Source: an uncultured Pelagibacteraceae bacterium (GTDB lineage Bacteria > Pseudomonadota > Alphaproteobacteria > Pelagibacterales > Pelagibacteraceae). Taken from it: a stretch of DNA of 44,154 nt. A program made the position numbers and the translations under genes. Under the pieces are notes generated by a model, which had not been told where the DNA came from, made no database searches, and was given only the letters and a program-made list of their open reading frames with translations. Of this stretch, positions 8,774 to 17,639 are shown in pieces. Position 1 is the first letter of the stretch. Every line of letters begins with the position of its first letter. The stretch covers positions 1 through 44,154 of the forward strand of contig CABYFG010000007.1 in assembly GCA_902518185.1 (NCBI GenBank). Reading direction: 5' to 3'.

Positions 8774-10537
8774 TTACTCAATTTTTTCAATTATTTTTTT
8801 TTTAATTAATCTCAATGGATTTTTATCTGCTGAAGCTGAAAAAATATTTAAAAAAATTTTTATTTCATTTTGAACTTCATTGCTATTCCACCATTGATTA
8901 ATATTAGGCCATACATTATTAATATGAATGTTCATTTCTTCAGGATCATCAAAAATAATTTTTTTATCCTTCAAATTTTTATAATACTTTTGACAATCCT
9001 CGTTTAAATAATTATAGATATTTGGATACAGACATAAGCTTGGTTTATTAGATACTAAATTTTCAAGAAAACCAGTTGAGTCATATGTAAAAATCACTAA
9101 TCCAGCGTCATCTACAATCTTTTCATATTTAATTATGCCTAAATCCTTTTTATAATCTGAAATATCAGCCATATAATTTGTAACAAATGTTTTATATCTA
9201 TTCTGAAAACTATCGTGAAGTCTGAGGTGAATATATTCTCTTAAATTATTGTTCAAATTTTTCAGAAAAGATTTCATCATTAATAATTCCTCTTTGCCTT
9301 CTTTCCATCTATCATAGGGAACCGTCTGATAACCTAGAGATCTAAATACAATTACAATTTTATTTGTTCCTTTTTTTTTATGAATTTTAGGAAGCTTAAA
9401 ATTAAATAAATTTATTATCTTTTTATCGTTAATATTTTTGTTGCCCCATGATAAGAAATAATCACATGTAACTAATTCATTACTGTAATCGTTATCTATT
9501 CTTGTAAAATAAGAATTCCCATGTTGTCCTACAAAATATTTTAGATCTTTGTTTGTACTTTTAATTTTTGCTACATAAAATTTAAATGCTTCATCGCTTT
9601 CAAATATATTTGAAGTAAAAATAAATTTTGGTTTCTTAGGAAAACAATGTTTTTCTACTGTTGATTTTAATATTTGAAAACTTTCTAGTGTGAATGTTGG
9701 TAAATAAGATGGCAGTAAATCCCTAACAATTTTTTCTTTAATTAAGACTTTTTTATTCAATTTAATTTTTTGTCTAAAATTTAAATCTATAGAACAATAT
9801 TTAATTTTAGGAGGACGATAAAAGGTCGGAATTTGTCCAAACAGTAATTGTAATTTTTTTTCTTCAAAAATAGGCAGATAGGTTCCAGCGATAAAATTTC
9901 TTTTTTCAGATAACAATAAATCCGAAAAAAAATTATAGCTTTTAATTATCTGATTTTTAAAGTTTTTTTTATTTGGATTGAGTTTTTCAAATAAAGTTTT
10001 TTTTTCATAAAATTCATTCATTTGATTTTTGAAAATATTTTTTTCTATATTTTTTGTGTCTAAGTACTCAAAAATTTTGCTATATAAAATCCAAGACCAA
10101 TCTGTGTTGATAGATAGATTTTCTATTGCTGTAGACTCATGAGATGCAAGAAACCCTGTTGTAGTTTGAGATAAACAAACCTTATCAATTTTTTTTTCTT
10201 CAAGGATATTTTTTAAATTATTAAACTTAAAAAAAATAATATAAACAAATTTTCTCAACCAAAATCCTATTAATATTTCCCAACTTTTTTTAGTCCAATT
10301 TATGTTATGAATTTCATTAAGTTGTGAATATAAATCATTCAATACCGATTGATAAATTTGGTCACACTCCCTAAAACTGTTTACTCTATCTTTATTGCTA
10401 AACAAAATTGGATCAGAAAGTAAATAATTAAAAGGTTTTTTTTCTACTTCAGCAAGAGTTCTTTCCTCTAAAAAAATATTGCAGCAATCATCTGCTAATG
10501 ATTGTTTGTTTGATGATAATACTAAATTATTTTTCAA
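8774..10537 (-). CDS. LIC12162-family putative transferase
   Basis: This 587-residue protein resembles the LIC12162 family of putative transferases found in surface-polysaccharide clusters. Supporting regions are the N-terminal EERTLAEVEKKPFNYLLSD, the YSQLNEIHNINWTKKSWEILIGFWLRKF stretch (quoted only in part by its key words NEIH and GFWLR), FVGQHGNSYF and the C-terminal VIFTYDSTGFLENL, which resembles a GT-B-like donor site. The start is a TTG that overlaps the end of the upstream cytidylyltransferase by 11 bases, so the two are tightly coupled. No biochemical function is known to me. A glycan or phosphoramidate transferase role is possible but unproven. Confidence 0.65.
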   Translation of the reverse strand: MKNNLVLSSNKQSLADDCCNIFLEERTLAEVEKKPFNYLLSDPILFSNKDRVNSFRECDQIYQSVLNDLYSQLNEIHNINWTKKSWEILIGFWLRKFVYIIFFKFNNLKNILEEKKIDKVCLSQTTTGFLASHESTAIENLSINTDWSWILYSKIFEYLDTKNIEKNIFKNQMNEFYEKKTLFEKLNPNKKNFKNQIIKSYNFFSDLLLSEKRNFIAGTYLPIFEEKKLQLLFGQIPTFYRPPKIKYCSIDLNFRQKIKLNKKVLIKEKIVRDLLPSYLPTFTLESFQILKSTVEKHCFPKKPKFIFTSNIFESDEAFKFYVAKIKSTNKDLKYFVGQHGNSYFTRIDNDYSNELVTCDYFLSWGNKNINDKKIINLFNFKLPKIHKKKGTNKIVIVFRSLGYQTVPYDRWKEGKEELLMMKSFLKNLNNNLREYIHLRLHDSFQNRYKTFVTNYMADISDYKKDLGIIKYEKIVDDAGLVIFTYDSTGFLENLVSNKPSLCLYPNIYNYLNEDCQKYYKNLKDKKIIFDDPEEMNIHINNVWPNINQWWNSNEVQNEIKIFLNIFSASADKNPLRLIKKKIIEKIE

Positions 10538-11258
10538 AATTTTTTTTTGCTATCATTAAATCTTTTTGATTATCAATTTCACACCATGAGGATTTTATTT
10601 TTTTCACAAATATCTTATTTTTTTTATTTTTAACAAAAGTACATAGGAAATTAGTGATATCTAAATTATCAATTTTATTTTTATAATAAGTACTTATATG
10701 ATTTTGTATCTTTTTCCATCCATTTGGGGTTATTTTCATCAGACCCATATACTGACCTTGGATATCTTTAATACTATCTGGTTTTTCTCCAATATTGATT
10801 AATTGATTATTTTTTATTTTAAACGTTTCTAGATCAGATAATGGATTGGAGAATCTTAATTTCCAGAGTTTTTTCCAATTATTATTAGATAATAATACTA
10901 TATCACCTCTAGTCTTTTTTAATATATCGATTATTTTTTTTTTATAAATGATATCTGAGTAGGAGACTATACAATTTTTTTTTTTTAGAATTTTCCTACA
11001 ACATAGTAAAGATCTCATTATACTTGAATTTTTCCAATTCAAATTTTTGATTTTTTTAATTTCTGATAAAAAGATTTTGTTTTGTTTGTATCCAACTACA
11101 ACGTAAATTTTATTAATCTTATTTTCAATAAAGTTGGAGACAACTCTTTTAAGTAATGTGCTACCCCTAAAATTTATGAGACATTTAGGTAAAATTTCAG
11201 TTTTTTTTTTTAATCTTGAGCCTCTGCCTGCTGCTAAAATAATGCCTGTATAATTCAT
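10527..11258 (-). CDS. LicC-like cytidylyltransferase; candidate CTP:phosphoglutamine cytidylyltransferase (Cj1416-like)
   Basis: The 243-residue enzyme has a nucleotidyltransferase start (GIILAAGRGSRL, residues 5-16; LPKCLI), a SYSD metal site at 99-102, LWKLRFSNPLSDLETFKI, GQYMGL at 168-173 and a terminal WCEIDN. This is the phosphocholine cytidylyltransferase-like group rather than the RmlA/RfbF group. C. jejuni Cj1416, which cytidylylates L-glutamine phosphate in MeOPN synthesis, is a protein of this type and size. Candidates for the other MeOPN enzymes lie at 17031-19999 and 23250-23786, so I infer the same role. A choline- or sugar-phosphate substrate remains possible. Confidence 0.65.
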   Translation of the reverse strand: MNYTGIILAAGRGSRLKKKTEILPKCLINFRGSTLLKRVVSNFIENKINKIYVVVGYKQNKIFLSEIKKIKNLNWKNSSIMRSLLCCRKILKKKNCIVSYSDIIYKKKIIDILKKTRGDIVLLSNNNWKKLWKLRFSNPLSDLETFKIKNNQLINIGEKPDSIKDIQGQYMGLMKITPNGWKKIQNHISTYYKNKIDNLDITNFLCTFVKNKKNKIFVKKIKSSWCEIDNQKDLMIAKKNFEK

Positions 11259-11495
11259 TAATATTTTTTTAAAGTATTATTGATATTAAAGTATAATATT
11301 ACATATTTTTTTTGATAATCAATTGTAAAACTATTTAATATACTAATTAATATTTTAATAAGTTTATTTATTTACGAAACTTGTTTTATGTAAATCCTAC
11401 ATTTTTTAAGAAAAGATAAAATAATCATTTTTATAATTCTCTTGATTAAATAAATAATTCTATTTAAGTATATTCATTCAAAAACCCTAAATTTT
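11259..11495. other. Divergent intergenic region
   Basis: These 237 bases separate minus-strand and plus-strand operons and must hold promoters for both. The sequence is nearly all A and T; I see no convincing -35/-10 pair, no strong Shine-Dalgarno sequence before the ATG at 11496, no RNA gene and no repeat. Confidence 0.4.
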
Positions 11496-12638
11496 ATGAA
11501 ATATTGCAAAAATTGTATTATGCCTGAAACAAGGCCAGACCAATATCTCAATAATGCAGGTGTTTGTAATGGTTGTCTAAGTTATGATTATCAAGAAAAG
11601 ATAGATTGGGGAAAAAGAAAAAATGAATTATTGAGAATTATTAATAAAAAAAAATTAGATAAAGATAAATGGAATTGTGTTGTTCCTGGGAGTGGTGGAA
11701 AAGATAGTACTTATCAGATAATTAAGGCGAGAGAACTAGGATTAAATCCAGTATTTGTTACCGCTTCTACATGTGATCTTTCAGAAATTGGAAGAAAAAA
11801 TTTGGAAAATATTAAAAAAATAGGTTTTGATGTTATAGAAATCTCCAACAATGCGAAGGTGAGATCTAGAATAAACAAAATTGGATTAGAATTGCTCGGT
11901 GATATATCTTGGCCTGAACATGTTTCAATCTTTACAGCCCCAGTAAAATTTGCCCTTGCTTACAACATACCTTTAATTTTATGGGGAGAAAATCCTCAAC
12001 TAGAATACGGTGGACCAGATGGTTCTCTTAACAATAGCATCTTAGATCAGAAGTGGATGGAAGAATTTGGCGGACTTATAGGATTTAGAGTATCAGACCT
12101 CATTGAAAACCACAGTTTTAAAAAAAATGAGCTAGAAATTTATGATTATCCTAAGGAAGATATTTTAAAAAAAAAATCAATTCTAGGAATTTTTCTTGGA
12201 TATTATGAAAGATGGGATGCCTTAAGAAATTATGAGGTTTCAAAAAATAATGGTTTTTTAGCATATGAGCCTGAATTAGAAGGTTGTTATTTTAATTTTG
12301 AGAAAATTGACAATCATCAACATGGGATACATGATTATTTTAAATTCCTTAAATTTGGATTTGCTAGAGCAACTGATCAATTATGTTATATGATAAGAAG
12401 AAACAAGATTACTCGTGAAAATGCTTTAGAATTAGTAAAAAAATTAGAAGGTAAATATCCTAAATCGTATATGGGTAAATCCTTAGGCAAAATTTTATCT
12501 AAAATAAGCATGACAGAAGAAGAATTTATTAAAATATGTGATAATTTTACTAATAAAAAAATTTTTAAAACAGATCAAGGAGGAAAGTTAATTAAAGATG
12601 ACAATGGTTCATTGATAAAATTAAAATATGACAATTAA
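11496..12638 (+). CDS. pseA: N-acetyl sugar amidotransferase (PseA/WbpG-like)
   Basis: This 380-residue ATP-pyrophosphatase-type enzyme turns a sugar N-acetyl group into an acetamidino group using ammonia. Two zinc-type pairs, CKNC at 4-7 and CNGC at 24-27, precede a PP-loop PGSGGKDST at 64-72, then WGENPQLEYGG and WYG-like conserved blocks. The length almost equals C. jejuni PseA, which makes the acetamidino form of pseudaminic acid. It leads a four-gene plus-strand run, overlapping the next gene (HisH) by 11 bases; HisH/HisF pairs supply ammonia to WbpG-type enzymes. The pseudaminic acid genes nearby (PseH, PseI, PseC, PseF) support a Pse substrate. Confidence 0.85.
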   Translation: MKYCKNCIMPETRPDQYLNNAGVCNGCLSYDYQEKIDWGKRKNELLRIINKKKLDKDKWNCVVPGSGGKDSTYQIIKARELGLNPVFVTASTCDLSEIGRKNLENIKKIGFDVIEISNNAKVRSRINKIGLELLGDISWPEHVSIFTAPVKFALAYNIPLILWGENPQLEYGGPDGSLNNSILDQKWMEEFGGLIGFRVSDLIENHSFKKNELEIYDYPKEDILKKKSILGIFLGYYERWDALRNYEVSKNNGFLAYEPELEGCYFNFEKIDNHQHGIHDYFKFLKFGFARATDQLCYMIRRNKITRENALELVKKLEGKYPKSYMGKSLGKILSKISMTEEEFIKICDNFTNKKIFKTDQGGKLIKDDNGSLIKLKYDN

Positions 12639-13248
12639 GGTAGCCATAATTAATTATGGAATAGGGAATATAAGATCCCTCTATAATAGTTTAAAAAAAA
12701 TTGAAATTGAAGCAGAAATAATTACTGATCCAGAGTCTATTTATAAATTTGACAAAGTATTTTTACCAGGAGTTGGATCATATAAAGATGCAATTGAAAA
12801 AATAAAAAAAATTGGTTGGGACAAAGCTATTAAAAATTTTTCATCTAATCAAAATAAAAGCTTATTTGGAATATGTGTTGGGATGCAAATTTTAAGTACA
12901 TATGGATATGAACATGGAATATCGAATGGACTTGATATCATAAAAGGAGAAATATTGAGAATGGATGAGCATGGCTGTGAATTAAAACTTCCCCATATTG
13001 GCTGGAATAACATTAAAGTTTTGAATAAAAATTTATTAACAGAAAATTTAAATAATGAGGATAATTTTTATTTTGTAAATAGTTATTCTTTCAAGACTGT
13101 TAATTCCAACGAATTAATAGCTACAACTTCATATGGTATTGAATTCCCATCTATTATTAATAAACAAAATGTTTTTGGAACCCAATTTCATCCAGAAAAA
13201 AGTTCAAAAGCTGGAATACAAATTCTTAAAAATTTTATAAATGCTTAA
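12628..13248 (+). CDS. hisH: HisH-like glutaminase subunit of the LPS amidotransferase
   Basis: A 206-residue class I glutamine amidotransferase. The nucleophile is C83 in GICVGMQ, and the His/Glu pair is FHPEKS near H188 and E190. GIGNIRSLYNSL and LPGVGSYKDA are HisH signatures. It hydrolyses glutamine and passes ammonia to the HisF-like partner. Both neighbours overlap it (11 bases upstream, 8 bases downstream). With no other histidine genes around, this is the glycan-type HisH that works with PseA/WbpG rather than a histidine biosynthesis enzyme. Confidence 0.88.
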   Translation: MTIKVAIINYGIGNIRSLYNSLKKIEIEAEIITDPESIYKFDKVFLPGVGSYKDAIEKIKKIGWDKAIKNFSSNQNKSLFGICVGMQILSTYGYEHGISNGLDIIKGEILRMDEHGCELKLPHIGWNNIKVLNKNLLTENLNNEDNFYFVNSYSFKTVNSNELIATTSYGIEFPSIINKQNVFGTQFHPEKSSKAGIQILKNFINA

Positions 13249-14005
13249 AGTAAGAATAATTACTACGATGCTTTGGAATGGCTCAACACTTGTGAAAGGC
13301 AACAAGTTTGAAAATGAAAAAAGATCAGCTGGATCACCTCTTACAACAGTAAAAATTTATGACTCAAGGGACGTTGACGAAATTTTATTTTTTGACATAT
13401 CTCGAAATAACAAGACAATTGATAAGGATTTTATTTTAAGTATTACTGATTGTGTAAGTGTACCCATTACAATTGGAGGTGGAATTGAAAAAATATCTCA
13501 GATGAATGATCTTTTTGAATATGGTGCTGATAAAATTGCAATTAATAGTATTATCTTTAAAAATCCAGATATAATTGATAAAGCTTCAAAATTATTTGGC
13601 TCTCAGGCAATTACAGTCTCTATTGATGTAAAAAAAAAAAATCAGAATTATGAATGCTATTACGATTTAGGCAAAATTAAATCGAATAGAAAATTAAATG
13701 ATTTATTGGTTGAATGTGTTGATAGAGGTGCGGGAGAAATAATAATAAATTGTATTGATAATGATGGACTTATGAAAGGTTATGATAACAAATTAATTCA
13801 TCAAACCTCGTCTTTAGTAAATGTTCCTATAGTTGCTTCTGGTGGTGCTGGAAATTATGAACATTTTTATGAGGCTTACAAAAATGGAGCTGATGCTTTT
13901 GCGGCCGCGAGTATTTATCATTTTACAAAACACACACCTGCAGAAGCAAAAAAATATCTTTTGAAAAAAAAAGTACCCATTCGTGAAAATTTTATTATAG
14001 AGTAA
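13241..14005 (+). CDS. hisF: HisF-like subunit of the LPS amidotransferase
   Basis: A 254-residue TIM-barrel protein of the HisF family. It shows the glycan-cluster form of the start, TMLWNGSTLVKGNKF, the block VKIYDSRDVDEILFFDI, ITIGGGIEK, a SIDVKKK strand and VASGGAGNYEHF. In histidine-pathway HisF the N-terminal strand carries a catalytic Asp within CLDVxxG; here the aligned position is in TMLWNG and the Asp is missing. I infer that cyclase activity is lost and the barrel serves to channel ammonia to the amidotransferase. Confidence 0.86.
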   Translation: MLKVRIITTMLWNGSTLVKGNKFENEKRSAGSPLTTVKIYDSRDVDEILFFDISRNNKTIDKDFILSITDCVSVPITIGGGIEKISQMNDLFEYGADKIAINSIIFKNPDIIDKASKLFGSQAITVSIDVKKKNQNYECYYDLGKIKSNRKLNDLLVECVDRGAGEIIINCIDNDGLMKGYDNKLIHQTSSLVNVPIVASGGAGNYEHFYEAYKNGADAFAAASIYHFTKHTPAEAKKYLLKKKVPIRENFIIE

Positions 14006-14008
14006 ATT

Positions 14009-14632
14009 ATGGTTAATATAAAAATTAAAAAAACTACGAAAGAAGATTCTCAATTATTTTATCAACTAAGAAACAATGTAATAAATAGAAAGTTTTTTTT
14101 GAATTCAAAAAATATTAGCTTTAATGAACACAAAAAATGGTTCGAAAAAAATTTTAAAAATAAAAATTATTATACTTTTTTATATAATAGAAAAAAAATT
14201 GGCTATATTCGTGGAGATGATATTAATGACACTATTTACATATCAATTGCAATAGATACAAAATTTAGAAAAAAAAATATAGCATCTGAATGTTTTAGAT
14301 TATTTGAAAAAAAAATAAAAAGTAATTCAATACTAATCGCAAAAGTAAAAAAAAAAAATATTAATTCGATTAAATTTTTTGAAAATAATAAATTCAGTTT
14401 ATTAAAAAAAGAGAAAAATATTCTTACATTTTATAAAATTCATAATAATGATTACAAAAAATATTTAGATGCTATTGATAAAATTGAAAAAATTAGAAGA
14501 GGAAATAATATTAACTGGATGAATATTTTAAGAGTAGCATTTACTAGCGCACCAATTGAGGCCTCTAAAATTTTTAAAAAGATTTCCAATGATGACAAAT
14601 CTATTAATAATTTATCAAAGAAATTATTTTAA
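14009..14632 (+). CDS. pseH: GNAT N-acetyltransferase, PseH-like, with a C-terminal extension
   Basis: The first 150 of 207 residues form a GNAT acetyltransferase: RNNVINRKFFLNSKNI, HKKWFEKNF, IAIDTKFRKKNIASECF (acetyl-CoA loop) and SIKFFENNKF. Family and context suggest PseH, which acetylates the 4-amino group of the UDP-sugar precursor of pseudaminic acid. The last 55 residues, around IRRGNNINWMNILRVAF and a basic helix, are not part of a standard GNAT fold and I do not recognise them. The stop overlaps by four bases the stop of the convergent pseI gene. Confidence 0.75.
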   Translation: MVNIKIKKTTKEDSQLFYQLRNNVINRKFFLNSKNISFNEHKKWFEKNFKNKNYYTFLYNRKKIGYIRGDDINDTIYISIAIDTKFRKKNIASECFRLFEKKIKSNSILIAKVKKKNINSIKFFENNKFSLLKKEKNILTFYKIHNNDYKKYLDAIDKIEKIRRGNNINWMNILRVAFTSAPIEASKIFKKISNDDKSINNLSKKLF

Positions 14633-15675
14633 AACTTAAAGTGTTTTTTTTTAAGCGGTGTACCAAACTTTAAACTTAGTTTGCTTTTTTTTCCAAGCAC
14701 ACTTTTATAATACATTGGATCTAAACCATTTGAAGGACGAACTATTTTTAAATTTTTTTTTGTAAAGATTTCATTTTTTTTAATGTCTTTAGAGACAAAA
14801 ATTGATCTTTTAAATATTTTATGTCGTTGTTCATCTTTTGTTAAACTGTAAGATACTTTACCAAGACTTAACCAAGCATTTTTTGTTTCATTAACTAATG
14901 ACTTGAATTCATCTGGATCCATAGAAAATATGTCATCAAATCCCCCACTATTTTTATCTAATGTGAAATGTTTTTCAATTATGGTGGCTCCATAGGATAT
15001 AGCTGCTACTGCAGCACCAATGCCTGGTGTATGATCACTCAAACCAATTTCAACTTTATAATTTTTTCTTAAGTCCAAAATCGTTTTAATGTTGCTATCT
15101 TCTATTTTAGCAGGATACGAACTAGTACATTGTAAAAATGCAAAATTAAAAAACTTTTTTTTTAAAAGAAATTTATATAAGTAGTTTGTTTCTTTTTTTG
15201 TAGTAGCACCCAAAGATATAATCAATGGTTTCTTTTTTTTTATTACTTTATCTAATAAAGGTATGTGATTATTTTCAAAGGAAGCAATTTTATATGCTGG
15301 CACATTAAAACTATCAAGATAATCAACTGCTTTTTCATCAAATGGAGTACTAAAGCAAATTATATTATTTTTTTTTGCTTCTTTAAAAATATCTTTGTAC
15401 CAGCTAAAAGGTAATGCAGCTTTTTTATATAAGTTATATAAATTTTTTTTATACCATAAACTTTTTTTATCTGTTATTTTGAAATATTTGTTATTAGAAT
15501 TTAATGTCATTGAGTCAGCATCATAAGTTTGCAATTTTATTGCATGTGCACCAACCTTCTTTGCCTCTTTTATTAATTTGAATGTTCTCGTTATACTATT
15601 ATTATGATTTGCAGAAATTTCTGCAATAATAAATGGTTGTTTTTTTTTTGAAATCTCTCTTCCTTGAATTTTCAT
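14629..15675 (-). CDS. pseI: Pseudaminic acid synthase
   Basis: This 348-residue enzyme condenses PEP with 2,4-diacetamido-2,4,6-trideoxy-L-altrose to form pseudaminic acid. The N-terminal AEISANHNNS (about residues 18-27) and AIKLQTYDADSMT are the PseI form of the NeuB barrel, distinct from the AEIGxNHNG of NeuB and LegI. FSTPFDEKAVDYL, SDHTPGIGAAVAA and IIEKHFTLD follow. Residues from about 290 form a complete SAF (antifreeze-like) domain. It overlaps the formyltransferase start by four bases, so those two genes are coupled. Confidence 0.92.
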   Translation of the reverse strand: MKIQGREISKKKQPFIIAEISANHNNSITRTFKLIKEAKKVGAHAIKLQTYDADSMTLNSNNKYFKITDKKSLWYKKNLYNLYKKAALPFSWYKDIFKEAKKNNIICFSTPFDEKAVDYLDSFNVPAYKIASFENNHIPLLDKVIKKKKPLIISLGATTKKETNYLYKFLLKKKFFNFAFLQCTSSYPAKIEDSNIKTILDLRKNYKVEIGLSDHTPGIGAAVAAISYGATIIEKHFTLDKNSGGFDDIFSMDPDEFKSLVNETKNAWLSLGKVSYSLTKDEQRHKIFKRSIFVSKDIKKNEIFTKKNLKIVRPSNGLDPMYYKSVLGKKSKLSLKFGTPLKKKHFKF

Positions 15676-16349
15676 TTTTTTTTATTTTTTCTTATTAAAA
15701 ATTTACCGCTGACAACTCGTTTTTTTAAAATAACATCATACAGTTCAAATTTTTTGTTACCCGAAACAAGATAAGCTTTTGGGTATGAGTCAGCATCTAA
15801 CATTCTTATAAAATCATAAATTCTATTTGGCTCTTTATTAATAACATTAGATATATTGCTTTGAAAAGGTTTTCTCCTTCTGTAAAATGAGGATAAACCC
15901 TTTTGTTTTTTAAAAGAAATTTTTTTTCTTTTTGAAATTATTTTAATCATTTGAACAGCTTTTTTCTCAATATTTCGATAAATATTTTCTGCTTTTCCAT
16001 TTAAAAAAATATTTGATTTCATACAAATATCTCCACTATCAATTTTATCATTAATTCTAAAAGCAGTAAGTTTTGTTTTATTTATTTTATTTAATATTTG
16101 ATTTTGAATTGGTGAACCTCCTTTGAATTTTGGTAGGTTTGAGGAATGAAATTGTATACATAAAAAATTTGAGAAAATTTTTCTAGATATCTTTTTTGAC
16201 CAAAATATGAAAAATATTATTTTAGGTTGAATTTGATTTATTTTTTTTAAATTAATTTTATTTGATAAAATAAATTTTTTACTATTTTTGCAGAATCCAT
16301 AATTTTTTTTATCCCATTTTTTTTTTGAGATTATTAATATTTTACTCAT
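15672..16349 (-). CDS. Formyltransferase, nonulosonate-cluster type
   Basis: A 225-residue relative of methionyl-tRNA formyltransferase. The HSSNLPKFKGGSPIQNQI block and KIDSGDICMK hold the His and Asp of the formyl-transfer site; the position usually Asn in NxH is Gln (QFH). FYRRRKPFQSNI and YDFIRMLDADSYPKAYL form a C-terminal block that I associate with formyltransferases of pseudaminic acid clusters. It lies directly next to pseI and coupled to it, so I infer N-formylation of a Pse amino group from 10-formyl-tetrahydrofolate. The acceptor position cannot be read. Confidence 0.75.
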   Translation of the reverse strand: MSKILIISKKKWDKKNYGFCKNSKKFILSNKINLKKINQIQPKIIFFIFWSKKISRKIFSNFLCIQFHSSNLPKFKGGSPIQNQILNKINKTKLTAFRINDKIDSGDICMKSNIFLNGKAENIYRNIEKKAVQMIKIISKRKKISFKKQKGLSSFYRRRKPFQSNISNVINKEPNRIYDFIRMLDADSYPKAYLVSGNKKFELYDVILKKRVVSGKFLIRKNKKK

Positions 16350-16357
16350 TAAAACAA

Positions 16358-17026
16358 TTATAAAGATAATTTTTTGAAAATGAAAAAGGATTCACACATT
16401 TTTAATCCTACTGTATTTCCTCTATATTCATAAAAAGATTTTAATGAACTTAAATCTCTACTTGTTTTTTGATTTTTAATTTCGTTCCCATAAGCTAATA
16501 AAGCCTTTTTTTTTAATAACCACTGCTTTGATATTTCAACAAAATAATTTGGCACAAAATCTTGTGGGGAATAATCAGTTGATGAAGGTATTTCAAAAAA
16601 TAAAATTTCTTTACATTTTTCTTTTTTTAATGGTCTAAAAGCTGTAATAGTTGCCATAGACACTGCTTTGTGATCTACGTTTAAGTCATTAAAATAATGA
16701 GTATATACAATATCTGGGTTTATTCTATTTTTAACTTTTTCTATTACTTTAACTAAGTCAAGGAGTGGATAACTGTCTAGCTTGTTATCTTCAAACAATT
16801 TTTTATTTTCTACCCACTTAAATTTCAATATTTTTGACGCTTTAATCGAAGAATTAATTCTGTTTTTCAGATCTTTTTTTTTCACTTTGTCTCTAGCTGA
16901 AACTCCATCAGTAAATGATAAACAATATACTTCGTCTCCTTTTAAATAATGTCTATAAATTGCCCCACCACAACCAATTGTTTCATCGTCTCTATGTGCA
17001 ACTGTAATTAGAACTTTTTTTCTCAT
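16358..17026 (-). CDS. PIG-L family N-deacetylase (LmbE-like)
   Basis: This zinc deacetylase of about 222 residues has AHRDDETIGCGGAIYRH, the AHxDDE metal motif, at its start and VYTHYFNDLNVDHKAV, the HxxH-type partner site. I chose the ATG at 17026 because it puts the AHxDDE motif nine residues from the start and avoids overlap; a longer frame from a TTG at 17053 exists. The family removes acetyl groups from GlcNAc-type sugars. Next to a formyltransferase it could free an amino group for formylation, which is an inference. Confidence 0.82.
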   Translation of the reverse strand: MRKKVLITVAHRDDETIGCGGAIYRHYLKGDEVYCLSFTDGVSARDKVKKKDLKNRINSSIKASKILKFKWVENKKLFEDNKLDSYPLLDLVKVIEKVKNRINPDIVYTHYFNDLNVDHKAVSMATITAFRPLKKEKCKEILFFEIPSSTDYSPQDFVPNYFVEISKQWLLKKKALLAYGNEIKNQKTSRDLSSLKSFYEYRGNTVGLKMCESFFIFKKLSL

Positions 17027-17030
17027 TTTT

Positions 17031-17639
17031 TTAATTGAATAATTTTTTTGCAATATTTATAAGTTTTTTATCAAATTTTTTTTCTCTTTCTGGGTGCCAC
17101 ATCCATCCCATCCATTTATATCTGTTATGACTTATAGCTTCTATTGAACCTTTATCGCAAGTACATATTATATTAAAGTTTTTTGGAAGTTTTTTAATCC
17201 TGTAGTTATGATAACTGTTTACTTTTTTTGGGAAATCATACAAATTCGAGTTATTGATTATCTTGTGTATTTTTCTCACATGATTTTTAATTTTCACTAA
17301 AGTGCCGCCTTCAAAATGAGACATCATTTGCATTCCGTGACAAATACCAAGAACTGGAATTTTTTTTTTAATTGAATATTTTAACAATTTTTTTTCAACC
17401 TGATATCTAATTGACTTTTTGTTTATATCATTACCACCACTTATAATAATTCCAGCTATATCTAAATTGTTTTTTTCAAAAAAAAAATTTTTTGTTTTTA
17501 AATTTGGAACTAACATTGGGGTTAAACCCAATTTAACAACCCATTGGTTTAATCTTTGATCGATACAATCTCTTTTTTCATTTATTTTTGAGAAATAATC
17601 ATCCCTCATGCTTATAAGAATTAAAGATCTTTTTATCAT
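17031..17639 (-). CDS. Class I glutaminase-type hydrolase; candidate gamma-glutamyl-CDP-amidate hydrolase (Cj1417-like)
   Basis: The 202-residue protein has the peptidase C26/PuuD fold: IIISGGNDI, nucleophile C100 in LGICHGMQMM, NSYHNY near H154, and WHPERE with H182 and E184 to complete the triad. It overlaps the dikinase gene by four bases. C. jejuni Cj1417 is the same kind and size of protein, lies next to Cj1418, and hydrolyses gamma-glutamyl-CDP-phosphoramidate to release CDP-phosphoramidate. The pairing here makes that role likely; general gamma-glutamyl hydrolysis is the alternative. Confidence 0.75.
   Translation of the reverse strand: MIKRSLILISMRDDYFSKINEKRDCIDQRLNQWVVKLGLTPMLVPNLKTKNFFFEKNNLDIAGIIISGGNDINKKSIRYQVEKKLLKYSIKKKIPVLGICHGMQMMSHFEGGTLVKIKNHVRKIHKIINNSNLYDFPKKVNSYHNYRIKKLPKNFNIICTCDKGSIEAISHNRYKWMGWMWHPEREKKFDKKLINIAKKLFN

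Noticed and set aside
12628..14005. HisH and HisF as part of a histidine operon
   Set aside because: No other histidine genes are near, both overlap a sugar amidotransferase run, and the HisF start is the glycan-cluster form lacking the catalytic Asp.
13814..14053. Minus-strand ORF of 79 codons
   Set aside because: Antisense to hisF and the start of the acetyltransferase gene, with no motif and no independent support.
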